A stretch of 64,000 nucleotides of DNA from Candidatus Pantoea bituminis. GTDB lineage: Bacteria > Pseudomonadota > Gammaproteobacteria > Enterobacterales > Enterobacteriaceae. Positions 44,516 through 54,306 of this stretch are shown here, in pieces. The stretch spans positions 1,364,001 to 1,428,000 of the forward strand of contig NZ_JAGTWO010000004.1 of the NCBI RefSeq assembly GCF_018842675.1, given 5' to 3'. Position 1 is the first letter of the stretch; each line of letters opens with the position of its first letter. The translations under genes were made by a program, and so were the position numbers. A model generated the notes under the pieces. It saw nothing but the letters and a program-made list of their open reading frames with translations. It did not search any database and was not told the origin of the DNA.

Positions 44516-44591
44516 TGGCTCCTCTGACTGGACTCGAACCAGTGACATACGGATTAACAGTCCGCCGTTCTACCGACTGAACTACAGAGGA
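44516..44591 (-). tRNA. tRNA-Asn (GTT), second copy
   Basis: This gene is identical over 76 bases to 39764-39839, with anticodon GTT and encoded CCA. The flanks are also similar (AATCG, then TTGAACGGGGCG upstream of the gene), which points to gene duplication. Confidence 0.97.
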
Positions 44592-45097
44592 ATCGTTTGA
44601 ACGGGGCGAATATTAACGACGCTGCTGCGGGTTGTCAAAGCCCTCTTTGTCTTATTGCGTTCAAGTGCTCGTAAAAGCAGCGGATTGCCGCATTTTTATG
44701 GCATTCGCCTGCTTTTCAATCTGCCAACGAGATCTCACTTTAAGCGCATTTCTCTGTAGATGTTAGAGGCGTGTCAAAGTTTTGTTATTTGACGATGTTA
44801 AAACAATCATTTCAGTGCTTTTATGATAAAAATTTCAAAACGCCAATATATGGAACAAACGAACTGCTTACGGTCACGGAGGAAATTAAGTGAAAAAAGT
44901 GAAACGCGATTTTGAAATTAAATGTTTTGAGATCAAGAGATTGTGAAAAGGAGTTATCGGTCACAAAAAAGCGTTAAACCGAAAGTCTTACCTTAACAAA
45001 CTGATAAAAAACGCCAGCAGTGTTGAATGAATGTAAAAGATATTTTTCATTCGCGGTGTCAACTCACTGAGCAAGTTAACAATAAAGAAGGGTTCCT

Positions 45098-46021
45098 ATG
45101 AACATTAAAAAAACGATCGTTGCTTCACTGTTAGCCTGCATGTTGCCCGCCGCCGCAATGGCAAAAGATATTCAAGTTGGCGTCTCTATGGCGCTGTTCG
45201 ATGACAACTTTCTGACCATTGTGCGCACCTCAATTCAGAAAGAGATGCAGAAAGATGGCGTAAAAGGTCAGATCGAAGATGCCAAAGGCGATGTGGCGCA
45301 GCAACTTCAGCAGGTGCAGAACTTTATCGGTCAAGGCGTCGACGCCATCATCGTGAACCCGGTGGATACCAATGCGGTAAAACCGATTCTGGATCAGGCC
45401 AAAAAAGCAGGCGTGGCGCTGGTGTTTGTTAACCGTCGTCCTCAGGCTGATCTCACAGACAAGATGGCCTATGTTGGTTCCGATTCTGAGCTGGCCGGGC
45501 GTTTGCAGATGGAAGCATTGGCTAAATCCATGAACGGGAAAGGCAATATTGCCATTTTATTGGGCGATTTAGCCAATGAGTCAACCCGTGAACGTACCAA
45601 AGGGGTTGAAGCGGTAGTGGCGAAATATCCCGGCATCAAAATCATCCAAAAACAGACGGCGAAGTTTACCCGCAATGATGCGGTTGACGTTGTCAGCAAC
45701 TGGATGACAGCAGGTGATGACATTCAGGCCATTGCCGCCAATAACGATGAAATGGCGATCGGTGCGCTACAGGCGCTGGGCAAAAACGACAATCACATTT
45801 TAGTGGCGGGCGTAGATGGTACGCCAGATGCGTTGCAGATGATCAAGAACGGCAAAATGGTCGCCAGCGTATTCCAGGATGCCAAAGGTCAGGGTGAAGG
45901 CGCGGTGCAAACGGCGATAAAACTGGTTAATGGCGAGAAAGTGCAGAAAGTGGTCGATATCCCGTTCCAGCTGATCACCAAAGAGAACTACACCAAATAC
46001 ACCAGCATGAACCAGAAATAG
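45098..46021 (+). CDS. Sugar ABC transporter, periplasmic binding protein (RbsB type)
   Basis: This 307-residue protein has a Sec signal peptide (about 1-22, cut after AMA) and the periplasmic-binding-protein-1 fold: IQVGVSMALFDDNFL, QNFIGQGVDAIIVNPVDTNA, NIAILLGDLANESTRERTKG, and VAGVDGTPDALQMI. This family binds pentoses, inositols or autoinducer-like sugars. The residues do not let me choose among them. It is the first gene of the binding protein - ATPase - permease operon, with a GAAGGGTTCCT ribosome-binding region. Confidence 0.9.
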   Translation: MNIKKTIVASLLACMLPAAAMAKDIQVGVSMALFDDNFLTIVRTSIQKEMQKDGVKGQIEDAKGDVAQQLQQVQNFIGQGVDAIIVNPVDTNAVKPILDQAKKAGVALVFVNRRPQADLTDKMAYVGSDSELAGRLQMEALAKSMNGKGNIAILLGDLANESTRERTKGVEAVVAKYPGIKIIQKQTAKFTRNDAVDVVSNWMTAGDDIQAIAANNDEMAIGALQALGKNDNHILVAGVDGTPDALQMIKNGKMVASVFQDAKGQGEGAVQTAIKLVNGEKVQKVVDIPFQLITKENYTKYTSMNQK

Positions 46022-46053
46022 TCGTTCCCGACTTAGCCGTACGGAGGTGATGT

Positions 46054-47537
46054 ATGACCGCTTTTGCGCTTGAAGCCGAAGGTATCAGCAAATTTTTCCC
46101 GGGAGTCAAAGCACTCGACAACGTCTCGCTGCGCGTGCGTTCGGGAACGGTGCATGCCTTGATGGGCGAAAATGGCGCGGGCAAATCCACTTTAATGAAG
46201 TGCCTTATCGGGATGTACCGTCCCGATATGGGTACCATCCGCATTAAAGGGGAGCCGGTGCAGTTTCAGGACACGATGGACGCGTTGCGTTCCGGCATTT
46301 CGATGATTCACCAAGAGTTGAATCTGGTGCCGTACATGACAGTCGCTGAGAACATCTGGCTGGGACGTGAGCCGATGAGGCTTGGCTTCGTCGATCACGG
46401 CAAGCTTAACCAGATAACTCAAGAGCTGTTAAACAGACTGAATATTCGGTTGAAAGCCGATCGGATGGTAGGCGATCTCAGTATTGCGTCGCAGCAAATG
46501 GTCGAAATTGCCAAAGCGGTGTCATGGAATTCAGACGTCGTGATCATGGACGAACCCACCTCCGCGCTGACGGAAACCGAAGTTGCCCATCTGTTTACCA
46601 TTATTCGCGACCTGCGTGAGCAGGGCAAAGCCATCATCTATATCAGCCATAAGATGGATGAGATATTCGCGATTACTGACGAAGTCAGTATTTTCCGTGA
46701 TGGCAGCTGGATTGGCAGCAACCAAACCTCGGCGTTTACACGTCAGTCGCTGATCACCCAAATGGTAGGGCGTGAACTGACCCAGCTCTTCCCGAAATTC
46801 AACAATGCCATCGGCGAAGATGTGCTGACGGTGCGTAATCTCACCTGCAAAGATCGCTTCACCGACATCAATTTTACGCTGCGTAAAGGGAAATCCTCGG
46901 TGTTGCGGGACTGGTTGGCGCAGGGCGCAGCGAGGTGATGGAAAGTCTGTTTGGTATGGAGAGTTTTGACAGCGGCGAAGTGCTGATTGATGGCGTGCCG
47001 GTGAATATCGATTCACCCTCGACAGCGATTGAGAAAGGCATGGCGTTTCTGACAGAGGATCGTAAAAAGTCCGGGCTGTTTCTGGTGTTGTCGGTGATGG
47101 AGAACATGAGCATCGTCAACATCCCGGAATACAGCGGCAAAAGCGGCTTTGTCAGTCACGTGAAGATGGCGCAGGACTGCATGGAGCAGATTCGTCGTCT
47201 TAACATCAAAACGCCAACCATGGATCAGATCATCAATAACCTCAGCGGCGGTAATCAGCAGAAAGTGTTGATTGCGCGCTGGCTGCTGGCTCAACCCAAG
47301 ATTTTGATTCTGGACGAACCGACGCGCGGTATTGACGTCGGGGCGAAAGCTGAAATCTATCGCTTGATCAGTGAACTGGCGAATCGTGGCGTGGCAATCA
47401 TCATGGTGTCGTCTGAACTGCCGGAAATCCTCGGCATGAGCGACCGCGTGATGGTTATGCACGGCGGACGTATAACCGGCATCCTCGATAAAGAAGACGC
47501 CGACCAGGAAACCATTCTGTCGTTGGCATCTGAGTGA
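46054..47537 (+). CDS. Sugar ABC transporter, double ATPase (RbsA type; apparent frameshift at 46888-46890)
   Basis: This ATPase of about 494 residues has two nucleotide-binding domains. The first has Walker [11 protein letters not shown] (about residue 38), Q-loop, a degenerate signature ([15 protein letters not shown]) and Walker [10 protein letters not shown]. The second has signature [15 protein letters not shown] and Walker [15 protein letters not shown]. Adding one G to the GGG at 46888-46890 joins [23 protein letters not shown], which restores the degenerate Walker A of the second half. RbsA/MglA-type transporters use this unequal pair. It lies between the binding protein and the permease. 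Confidence 0.9.
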
Positions 47538-47551
47538 GGCGTGAGAAAACT

Positions 47552-48585
47552 ATGAGCAATATGAAAGTGACTGCCAATCCGGCATCCCAGCAGCAACCCT
47601 CTTTTTCACCAATCTGCGGCACAAGCTGCCCAGAGATACCGGCATCTTTATCGTCATGGTCGGTATCGCATTAATTTTTGAAATGGCCGGTTGGTACGTA
47701 CGCGACCAATCGTTCCTGATGAACACTAACCGTTTGATTTTGATTCTGCTGCAGGTTGCGATCATCGGCATTATCGCGGTTGGCGTGACACAAGTTATTA
47801 TTACCACCGGCATCGACTTGTCCTCCGGCTCGGTCATTGCCCTGACAGCCGTGGTGGCAGCGAGTCTTGCGCAAACGTCTGATAGTCTTTCACCGATGTT
47901 CCCGTCGCTGGTGAATATGCCTGCGGCAATACCGATTGGTGCCGGGATTGGGGTCGGATTACTGTGCGGCCTGGTCAACGGCGTATTGATTACCCGCACC
48001 GGCATCCCACCGTTCATTGCCACGCTGGGCATGATGGTTTCCGCGCGCGGCTTGGCGCAGTATTACACGCAGGGTAATCCGATCAGTTTCCTCTCCGACA
48101 GCTTTACTTCAATCGGTCAGGGCGCAATGCCGGTGATTATCTTTTTGGTGGTGGCTTTCCTGTTCCATATCGCACTTAAGCATACGCGCTACGGAAAATA
48201 TGTTTATGCCATCGGCGGTAACATGACCTCGGCGAAAGTCTCCGGTATCAACGTGAACAAATATTTGATCATCGTTTATACCATCGCGGGCGCACTTTCT
48301 GGCCTGGCAGGCGTGGTGCTGGCGGCTCGCGTCAGCAGCGGACAGTCAAGCATGGGCATGGCCTACGAACTGGATGCGATTGCGGCAGCGGTCATCGGCG
48401 GCAGCAGCTTAATGGGCGGCGTCGGCCGCATTACCGGTACGCTGATTGGCGCGGTGATCCTCGGGTTGATAAAAAGCGGATTCACCTTCATTGGCGTGGA
48501 TGCTTATATTCAGGACATCATCAAAGGCATCATCATCGTCGCGGCTGTCTCCATAGATATGCATCGTAACCGTAAAAAACGCTGA
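47552..48585 (+). CDS. Sugar ABC transporter permease (RbsC type; apparent frameshift at 47602-47606)
   Basis: This integral membrane permease of the BPD_transp_2 family is about 344 residues long with eight to ten hydrophobic segments. The family loop FIATLGMMVSARGLAQYYTQG and the C-terminal GGSSLMGGVGRITGTLIGAVILGLIKSG are conserved. The long frame starts at 47656, but the ATG at 47552 (MSNMKVTANPASQQQPS) with one T added to the run 47602-47606 gives a complete N-terminus and the first membrane helix. It ends the operon. Confidence 0.9.
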
Positions 48586-48599
48586 TACGCTGCCGCATG

Positions 48600-48988
48600 C
48601 GGGTAAATAGCTGCCACATGCGGTTAATGAGCGGGCATATTGCAGCGTCTTCCTCCCCCATTTATGGGGGAGGATTGAGGCGGGGACAAACGACTTCCTC
48701 TGCGCGCTGTCCCCCATCCCGGCCTTCCCCCGCGACGCGGGGAAGGAGACGCTGCCACATGCTGGTACAGAGCGGGCATATTGCAGCGTCTTCCTCCCCC
48801 ATTTATGGGGGAGGATTGAGGTGGGGGACAAACGACCTCCTCTGCGCGATGTCCCCCATCCCGGCCTTCCCCGCAACGCGGGGAAGGAGACGCTGCCACA
48901 TGCAGGTACAGAGCGGGCATATTGCAGCGTCTTCCTCCCCCATGTATGGGGGAGGACTGAGGTGGGGGACAAACGACGCCTAACCTCG
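48600..48988. repeat. 141-bp tandem repeat with paired hairpins, about 2.7 copies
   Basis: The word GCGGGCATATTGCAGCGTC recurs at 48631, 48772 and 48913, a period of exactly 141. Each unit carries two palindromes, CTCCCCCAT...ATGGGGGAG and CTTCCCCGC...GCGGGGAAG, so the array can fold into alternating stems. An inverted, more diverged unit lies at 63840-63990. This is a dispersed palindromic repeat family that has locally amplified. Confidence 0.88.
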
Positions 48989-49146
48989 CGATCATAAGAT
49001 TAACCACTGATAACGTTTACATCATATTAACTTCTGGATATCTGTTAAGGCAGTCTCTACGCCTCTTTGATGCGCCCTCTTGGATCGAACTGCACTAAAA
49101 GTGTACGACCAGCCATCACTTTTTTGCACATCTGACTCGCAACTTC

Positions 49147-49163
49147 TGCACCATATCAGTGCG
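49147..49163 (+). promoter_or_regulatory. NtrC binding site upstream of nac
   Basis: TGCACCATATCAGTGCG matches the TGCACC-N5-GGTGCA consensus at 10 of 12 fixed positions and lies about 150 bases upstream of the sigma-54 promoter. A weaker half-match (TGCACTAAAAGTGTACG) is at 49091-49107. Confidence 0.65.
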
Positions 49164-49292
49164 CGCCCCTAAGTTATTTGATGCCATCACTCATGCTTTG
49201 TGCTTATTAACCCGTAAGAGGTAATTAGAAACGCTTATTTTCCGGGCCGTTAGGATAACTCTGGCTTTTCTAAGACACCTTATGTTGCAACC

Positions 49293-49308
49293 TGGCCTGC
49301 ATATTGCA
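49293..49308 (+). promoter_or_regulatory. Sigma-54 promoter of nac
   Basis: TGGCCTGCATATTGCA has GG and GC separated by exactly ten bases, the -24/-12 signature. It is 66 bases before the nac ATG. nac is a known NtrC/sigma-54 gene in Klebsiella and E. coli. Confidence 0.85.
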
Positions 49309-49373
49309 ATTTCCTTCACTACAAAGTGGCTGGCTCGACCAGCTAACTATTCGGGGAAGGTGACGGAGGCATG

Positions 49374-50291
49374 ATGAATTTAAGACGACTGAAGTACTTT
49401 GTTAAAATCGTCGATATCGGCAGTCTGACTCAGGCAGCAGAAGTGCTGCATATTGCACAGCCTGCGCTCAGCCAGCAGGTCGCTACGCTGGAGAATGAAC
49501 TGGATCAACAATTGCTGATCCGTACTAAGCGCGGCGTAACGCCAACCGAAGCCGGTAAAATTCTCTATGCTCACGCACGCACTATTCTGCGTCAGTGTGA
49601 GCAGGCACAAACAGCCGTGATCAACGCCGGACAAGCGTTGAATGGCCAAGTCTCGATTGGCCTTGCGCCCGGCACAGCGGCCTCTACGCTGACCATGCCA
49701 TTGCTGCAAACGGTTCGCGAACAATTTCCAGATGTGCTGGTGTATCTGCACGAAAACAGCGGCAGTTCACTCAATGAAAAAGTGATGAACGGTCAGCTCG
49801 ATATGGCAGTGTTGTACGATCGTGCGCCGACGGCCGGTATTAACAGCATCCCATTAATGAAAGAAGAGCTTTATCTGGTGGGTGCGACTGATTGTCCTGG
49901 CAGCACCGTGGATCTGGCGGATGTCGCGCAGATGAGCCTGTTTTTGCCACGTGATTACAGTGCAGTGCGCAAACGCGTTGACGAAGCGTTCTCACTGCGT
50001 CGTCTGAGCGCGCGCATTATCGGTGAGATTGAATCTATTTCCACACTGACTGCCGCCGTGGCCAGCGGCATGGGCGTTACCGTGTTACCCGAATCCGCCG
50101 CGCGTTCGCTAGTGGGTTCAACCAATGCCTGGATGGCGCGCATCAACAGCCCATCGCTGAATCTGCCGCTGTCGCTAAACGTCTCCGCACGTTTGCCGCT
50201 GTCTCCTTCGGCGCAAGCAGTAAAAAATATTCTATTGTCGTTATTGAATAAGCCGCTGACAGAAGAGCGCGAGCTGATGCTAGTGAGCTGA
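49374..50291 (+). CDS. nac: Nac: nitrogen assimilation control LysR regulator
   Basis: This 305-residue LysR protein has an N-terminal helix-turn-helix (RRLKYFVKIVDIGSLTQAAEVLHIAQPALSQQV) practically identical to that of E. coli/Klebsiella Nac as I recall it. The body has SIGLAPGTAASTLTMPLLQ and VDEAFSLRRLSARIIGEIESISTLTAAVASGMG. Nac couples sigma-70 operons (urease, histidine and proline utilisation) to nitrogen limitation without a co-inducer. I start at the second ATG (49374), which is properly spaced from GGAGG. The sigma-54 promoter upstream confirms identity. Confidence 0.95.
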   Translation: MNLRRLKYFVKIVDIGSLTQAAEVLHIAQPALSQQVATLENELDQQLLIRTKRGVTPTEAGKILYAHARTILRQCEQAQTAVINAGQALNGQVSIGLAPGTAASTLTMPLLQTVREQFPDVLVYLHENSGSSLNEKVMNGQLDMAVLYDRAPTAGINSIPLMKEELYLVGATDCPGSTVDLADVAQMSLFLPRDYSAVRKRVDEAFSLRRLSARIIGEIESISTLTAAVASGMGVTVLPESAARSLVGSTNAWMARINSPSLNLPLSLNVSARLPLSPSAQAVKNILLSLLNKPLTEERELMLVS

Positions 50292-50470
50292 TTTGTCGGT
50301 TTGCGGACCGACCAGCCGCTGGTGGTGAATGCCCAGTGTGGGTATGTCACGCTTGCAGCGGGCCAAGGTCAGTGCACGGAGTGCGGATTTTGCTTGCAGC
50401 GGATTTGCACTGAGAAAATTCCGCCCGCCAGGCGCTGGGGAGTTTCATCTGCTCCGGGCAGGCGGACGTG

Positions 50471-50496
50471 TTAAGGGGCTTACGCCAGCCCCTTAA
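50471..50496. other. Perfect hairpin downstream of nac
   Basis: TTAAGGGGCT and AGCCCCTTAA form a ten-base stem with loop TACGCC. It has no T-run, so termination of nac is possible but not certain. Confidence 0.5.
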
Positions 50497-50741
50497 CAAT
50501 CCCGGCGTCCGGCAGACTCCGCGCCACGCTTCGCGCGGTTCCCTCGTCACTCACCCGGCCTGACGGACCGGCTGGACTCGCCGTCCTGGCTCGACCCAGC
50601 CTCTTCGCGGCATCCCTGCCGCTCGCCCTGGCCTCCGTTCTTTCCTCAGCGCACCGTATGCCTCCGGCACACCACCGCCTGCCACTTCCTTTTTCTTTCT
50701 TACATAAATCTTCGTCTGAAACTCCGATGCGCCAAAAATAA

Positions 50742-50796
50742 ACTCAAATCTCAAATCTCAAATCTCAAATCTCAAATCTCAAAACTCAAAACTCAG
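50742..50796. repeat. Seven-base tandem repeat (WCTCAAA, seven copies)
   Basis: The unit reads ACTCAAA once, TCTCAAA five times, ACTCAAA once, then a partial unit. It is not in a gene. Copy number may vary by slippage. Confidence 0.93.
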
Positions 50797-50829
50797 TTCA
50801 TAAATTTAAAGCCCAAAGCAGGACGGCAG

Positions 50830-51257
50830 AAATTCAGTCATCGAAGACGCGAGAACGCGGAATGGGTTTATGAGATTCACAGCAGTGCAAAACATAAAAG
50901 AAAAGGTGCCGCTGTTGCCGCGGGGTTTGCCAGAGGCCATTTCACTCGCCGAGAGAATGAGGGATTTCAGGGCGAGCGGCAGGGATGCCGCGATGAGGAC
51001 GGGGTGAGCCAGGATGGCGAATCCGTCCGGTCCGTCAGAAATGAAATTCAGTCATCGAAGACGCGAGAACGCGGAATGGGTTTATGAGATTCACAGCAGT
51101 GCAAAACATAAAAGAAAAGGTGCCGCTGTTGCCGCGGGGTTTGCCAGAGGCCATTTCACTCGCCGAGAGAATGAGGGATTTCAGGACGAGCGGCAGGGAT
51201 GCCGCGAAGAGGACGGGGTGAGCCAGGGATGGCGAATCCGTCCGGTCCGTCAGAAAT
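50830..51257. repeat. 214-bp direct tandem duplication
   Basis: AATTCAGTCATCGAAGACGC starts at 50831 and again at 51045. The two copies are nearly identical through CCGTCCGGTCCGTCAGAAAT, with a few substitutions and one base gain. Parts of the unit occur inverted at about 50555-50640. This indicates local amplification of an intergenic repeat. Confidence 0.9.
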
Positions 51258-51613
51258 CGTGAAAAAACGAGGGAACCGCGAAGCGGCGAGGGGGCTGGCC
51301 GGAAGCGCGGGTCAAGGGTTGCCGCTCAGCAACCCTTGTCGGTCGCCCGCAGAGAGGAAATGAAACTGCCGGCTGGCGGGCGAACGAAAAAGCCTCCGTG
51401 CCCGGTTCGCGCCCCCAACCCAGTCGCCCGGTTCGGCGCTTTGAACTCAGGCGCCGGTTCGCGCCCCGAACCTTTAAACCATCGCGCCCGGTTCGCACCC
51501 CAACCCCTCCACTTATTCCCTAAAGTCATATAAGAATCTTTTTTATTATTTGTTGTTATCAATAATAGTTCTTACCATCTGAAGAACAGGTTTCGTAAAG
51601 GGAGGTAAATATC

Positions 51614-52573
51614 GTGAATTTCCAGCAACTTAAAATCATTCGTGAAGCGGCCCGCTGTGAGTTTAACTTAACGGAAGTTGCGAATACGCTGTTTACTTCC
51701 CAGTCGGGAGTGAGTCGCCATATACGCGATCTGGAAGATGAGCTCGGTGTAGAAATTTTCATCCGTCGCGGTAAGCGTCTGTTGGGGATGACTGAGCCGG
51801 GCAAAGCGCTGCTCACCATTGCCGAACGCATTCTTGATGAGGCGGGCAAAGTGCGGCGTCTCGCCGATGTCTTTACCAACGAAACCAGCGGTATTCTCAC
51901 CATCGCCACTACCCATACTCAGGCGCGTTACAGCCTGCCGCGTGTGATCAAGGCGTTCCGTCAGCTCTATCCCAACGTGCGCCTGGAGTTAAACCAAGGT
52001 TCGCCGCAGGAGATCGTCACCATGTTGCTGGCAGGCGAAGCGGATATCGGTATCGCCAGTGAACAGCTGGTGAATAATTCTAGCCTGGCCGCCTTTCCAT
52101 GGTTCAGCTGGCATCACGCCTTGTTGGTGCCGAAAGAACACGAACTGGTGCAGCAGCAGCCGGTTTCACTCAGTAAACTCAGCCAGTATCCACTGATCAC
52201 CTATCGTCAGGGCATAACAGGCCGTTCGCGGGTTGACCGCGCATTCCAGGGCGCGGGCTTACGGCCTGATATCGTGCTGAGTGCGCAGGACTCCGACGTA
52301 GTAAAAACCTATGTAAAACTCGGTCTTGGCGTCGGTATTCTCGCTGATCAAGCCTGTGAGCTGGATGAGGGTGAAGATCTGGTACGTCTGGATGCAACGC
52401 ATCTGTTTGAAGCCAGCACCGTGTGGCTCGGTCTGAAGCGCGGCCAGCTCCAGCGCAATTACGTCTGGCAGTTCCTGGAGTTGTGTAATGCCAATCTGTC
52501 GCTGGAAGAGATCAAGCGTCAAGCGCTCTCTTACACCAGCGATGAAGAACCGGTACTCGATTTCCAAATTTAA
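51614..52573 (+). CDS. cbl: Cbl: LysR regulator of sulfonate-sulfur utilisation
   Basis: This 319-residue LysR protein is very similar to E. coli Cbl as remembered: NFQQLKIIREAARCEFNLTEVANTLFTSQSGVSRHI, IATTHTQARYSLPRVIKAF, TYRQGITGRSRVD and a C-terminal VWLGLKRGQLQRNYVWQFLELCN. Cbl activates tau and ssu genes during sulfate starvation and senses adenosine phosphosulfate. The start is GTG 51614 with GGGAGG upstream. A GC-rich hairpin without T-run (52579-52601) follows. In E. coli nac and cbl are likewise neighbours. Confidence 0.95.
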   Translation: MNFQQLKIIREAARCEFNLTEVANTLFTSQSGVSRHIRDLEDELGVEIFIRRGKRLLGMTEPGKALLTIAERILDEAGKVRRLADVFTNETSGILTIATTHTQARYSLPRVIKAFRQLYPNVRLELNQGSPQEIVTMLLAGEADIGIASEQLVNNSSLAAFPWFSWHHALLVPKEHELVQQQPVSLSKLSQYPLITYRQGITGRSRVDRAFQGAGLRPDIVLSAQDSDVVKTYVKLGLGVGILADQACELDEGEDLVRLDATHLFEASTVWLGLKRGQLQRNYVWQFLELCNANLSLEEIKRQALSYTSDEEPVLDFQI

Positions 52574-52725
52574 GCAAAAGCGCCCGGCAAGGCTGGGCGC
52601 GTTCCACGGCATAAAATTTTTTTCCGCAGTGAAAACTCCCTGAACTTCCTTTCTCATCCCGTAGAAAAACATCCTGCGCTGACGCGACGCGATAAAGTGA
52701 AATAAAACCATCACGAGGGGATGTT

Positions 52726-54182
52726 ATGTCGCGGATACAACTTAAAGATGGCGATCTGCTGCGCCAGCAGGCGCTGTTTGGCGGACGCTGGCAAGACGCA
52801 CATCAGGGCGAAACGCTGCCGGTCATTGATCCAGCCACCGGTGAAACCATTGCCACCATACCGGCGTTAGGCCGGGAAGAAACCGAACAAGCTATTGCCC
52901 ATGCCGATGCAGTACGCATCAGCTGGGAAAAACGCCCAATGCTGCTCGCGCAGCGCTGCTGGAAAAATGGCATCAGCTGATTGTTGATAACGCGGATGAC
53001 CTGGCAATCATCATGACCGCTGAGCAGGGCAAACCGCTGGCGGAAGCCAAAGGCGAAGTACTGTATGGTGCCAGCTTCGTGAAATGGTTTGCCGAAGAGG
53101 CGCGCCGCATTTATGGCGATACGATTCCTTCTCCCAGCGACGATCGCCGCATTCTGGTATTGAAACAGCCGGTTGGGGTGGCAGCCGCCATCACGCCGTG
53201 GAATTTCCCTATCGCCATGATCACCCGCAAAGTCGCTCCGGCTCTGGCGGCGGGCTGCCCAATTATTGTGAAACCTTCAGAGCTGACACCGCTTTCTGCG
53301 CTGGCCTTGGCGGTTCTGGCAGAGCGCGCAGGCTTTCCCTCCGGCGTATTGCAAGTTGTCACTGGTTTGCCCACCGAGATTGGTGCGGCGTTAACCGAAA
53401 GTCGCACTGTACGCAAAATCTCCTTTACCGGTTCCACCCGCGTGGGTCAGTTATTGATGCAGCAAAGCGCCGACAGCATCAAACGCCTTAGCCTGGAATT
53501 AGGCGGTAATGCGCCATTGATTGTGTTTGATGACGCCGATATCGACATCGCCGTAGCAGGCGTCATGGTGAGTAAATTCCGCAATGCGGGGCAAACCTGC
53601 GTCTGTGCTAACCGCATCCTGGTGCAACGTGGCATCTATGAACATTTCTCAGCGCGTCTGTTGGAAGCGGTAGCAACCTTAAAAGTGGGCGACGGTTTCA
53701 CGCCAGGCAGCACCATCGGGCCGCTGATCAACGAGCGTGCGGTTGAAAAAGTTAACAGCCATATCGACGATGCCCTCAGTCAGGGCGCGACATTGCTCAC
53801 AGGCGGAATCAGCAAGGGCAACGGAACCTATGTCCAGCCGACGGTATTAGGTGATGTCACGAACAAAATGCGTATAGCTCATGAAGAAACCTTCGGCCCA
53901 GTGGCACCGCTGTTTATTTTTGATGATGAAGAACAGGCGATTGCCATGGCGAACGATACGCCATATGGCCTTGGCGCCTATTTCTTCACGGAAAATATTC
54001 GTCGCGCCTGGCGTGTCGCCGAGTCACTGGAATTTGGTATGGTCGGATTCAACACCGGTGCTATTTCATTAGAGGTTGCGCCCTTTGGCGGGGTGAAATT
54101 ATCAGGAATAGGCCGCGAAGGTTCACGCTACGGAATAGATGAGTATCTGGAACAGAAGACCTTCCATATCGGTAGCCTCTGA
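52726..54182 (+). CDS. gabD: NAD(P)-dependent succinate-semialdehyde dehydrogenase, GabD-like (apparent frameshift near 52945)
   Basis: This aldehyde dehydrogenase of about 485 residues converts succinate semialdehyde (from GABA) to succinate. The two frames join if one G is added near 52945 (PMLLRAALLEKWHQL). Catalytic Cys is in NAGQTCVCANRI and Glu in SLELGGNAP; TPWNFPIAMITRK and FTGSTRVGQLL bind cofactor. TAEQGKPLAEAKGEVLYGASFVKWFAEEA is the GabD-type signature. No gabT is adjacent, so it could be a paralogue acting on glutarate semialdehyde or another semialdehyde produced by the neighbouring operon. Confidence 0.85.
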
Positions 54183-54194
54183 TATCCCCTTCAT

Positions 54195-54306
54195 ACTTCA
54201 GGCTGCAGGTGCGTTGGCTGCACGCGTTCGCCCCGGTCACATACTTATGTATGCTCCCGGGGACTTACGCGCTTGCCGCCTTCCTGCAACCTGAATTATT
54301 TAGGGG
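54195..54306. repeat. Dispersed palindromic intergenic element
   Basis: A unit beginning TTCAGGCTGCAGGTGCGTTGGC and closing with TGCCGCCTTCCTGCAACC. Its ends are imperfect inverted repeats, and a CCCCGGTCACATACTTATGT hairpin lies inside. A similar unit lies at 58549-58640 between the FAD oxidase and the transporter genes. Confidence 0.75.

Larger units (their letters stand above)
44325..45097. other. Intergenic region with second tRNA-Asn and sugar-transporter leader
   Basis: Besides the tRNA and its terminator, 44592-45097 is AT-rich, with no gene. It should contain the promoter of the ABC operon. I found no convincing operator or CRP site. Confidence 0.5.
48586..49373. other. Intergenic region: tandem repeats, then nac control region
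   Basis: The left part is a 141-base tandem repeat (see repeat entry). The right part, about 49010-49370, is the long control region of nac with an NtrC site and a sigma-54 promoter. No protein gene is credible; open frames over the repeats are by-products of their GC-rich composition. Confidence 0.7.
50292..51613. other. 1.3-kb repeat-rich gap between nac and cbl
   Basis: No credible gene. It holds a perfect hairpin (50471-50496), GC-rich segments that are inverted counterparts of the later 214-bp repeat, a seven-base microsatellite, the 214-bp direct duplication, and degenerate CCGGTTCG repeats near 51400-51510. Several long open frames here are repeat artefacts. Confidence 0.75.

Noticed and set aside
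44592..45097. CRP site in front of the sugar ABC operon
   Set aside because: TGTGA and TCACA words occur but with a 14-base gap, not the required spacing.
48409..49007. Several ORFs over the 141-bp repeats, and a CRISPR-like reading of the array
   Set aside because: The repeats are contiguous with no unique spacers of uniform length, no cas genes are present, and the translated products only mirror the repeat.
50347..51562. ORFs between nac and cbl
   Set aside because: They lie on repeated GC-rich DNA, differ in every frame and have no family features.
52726..52980. Stand-alone 84-residue protein before the semialdehyde dehydrogenase
   Set aside because: It is the N-terminal part of the dehydrogenase, separated by a single missing base.
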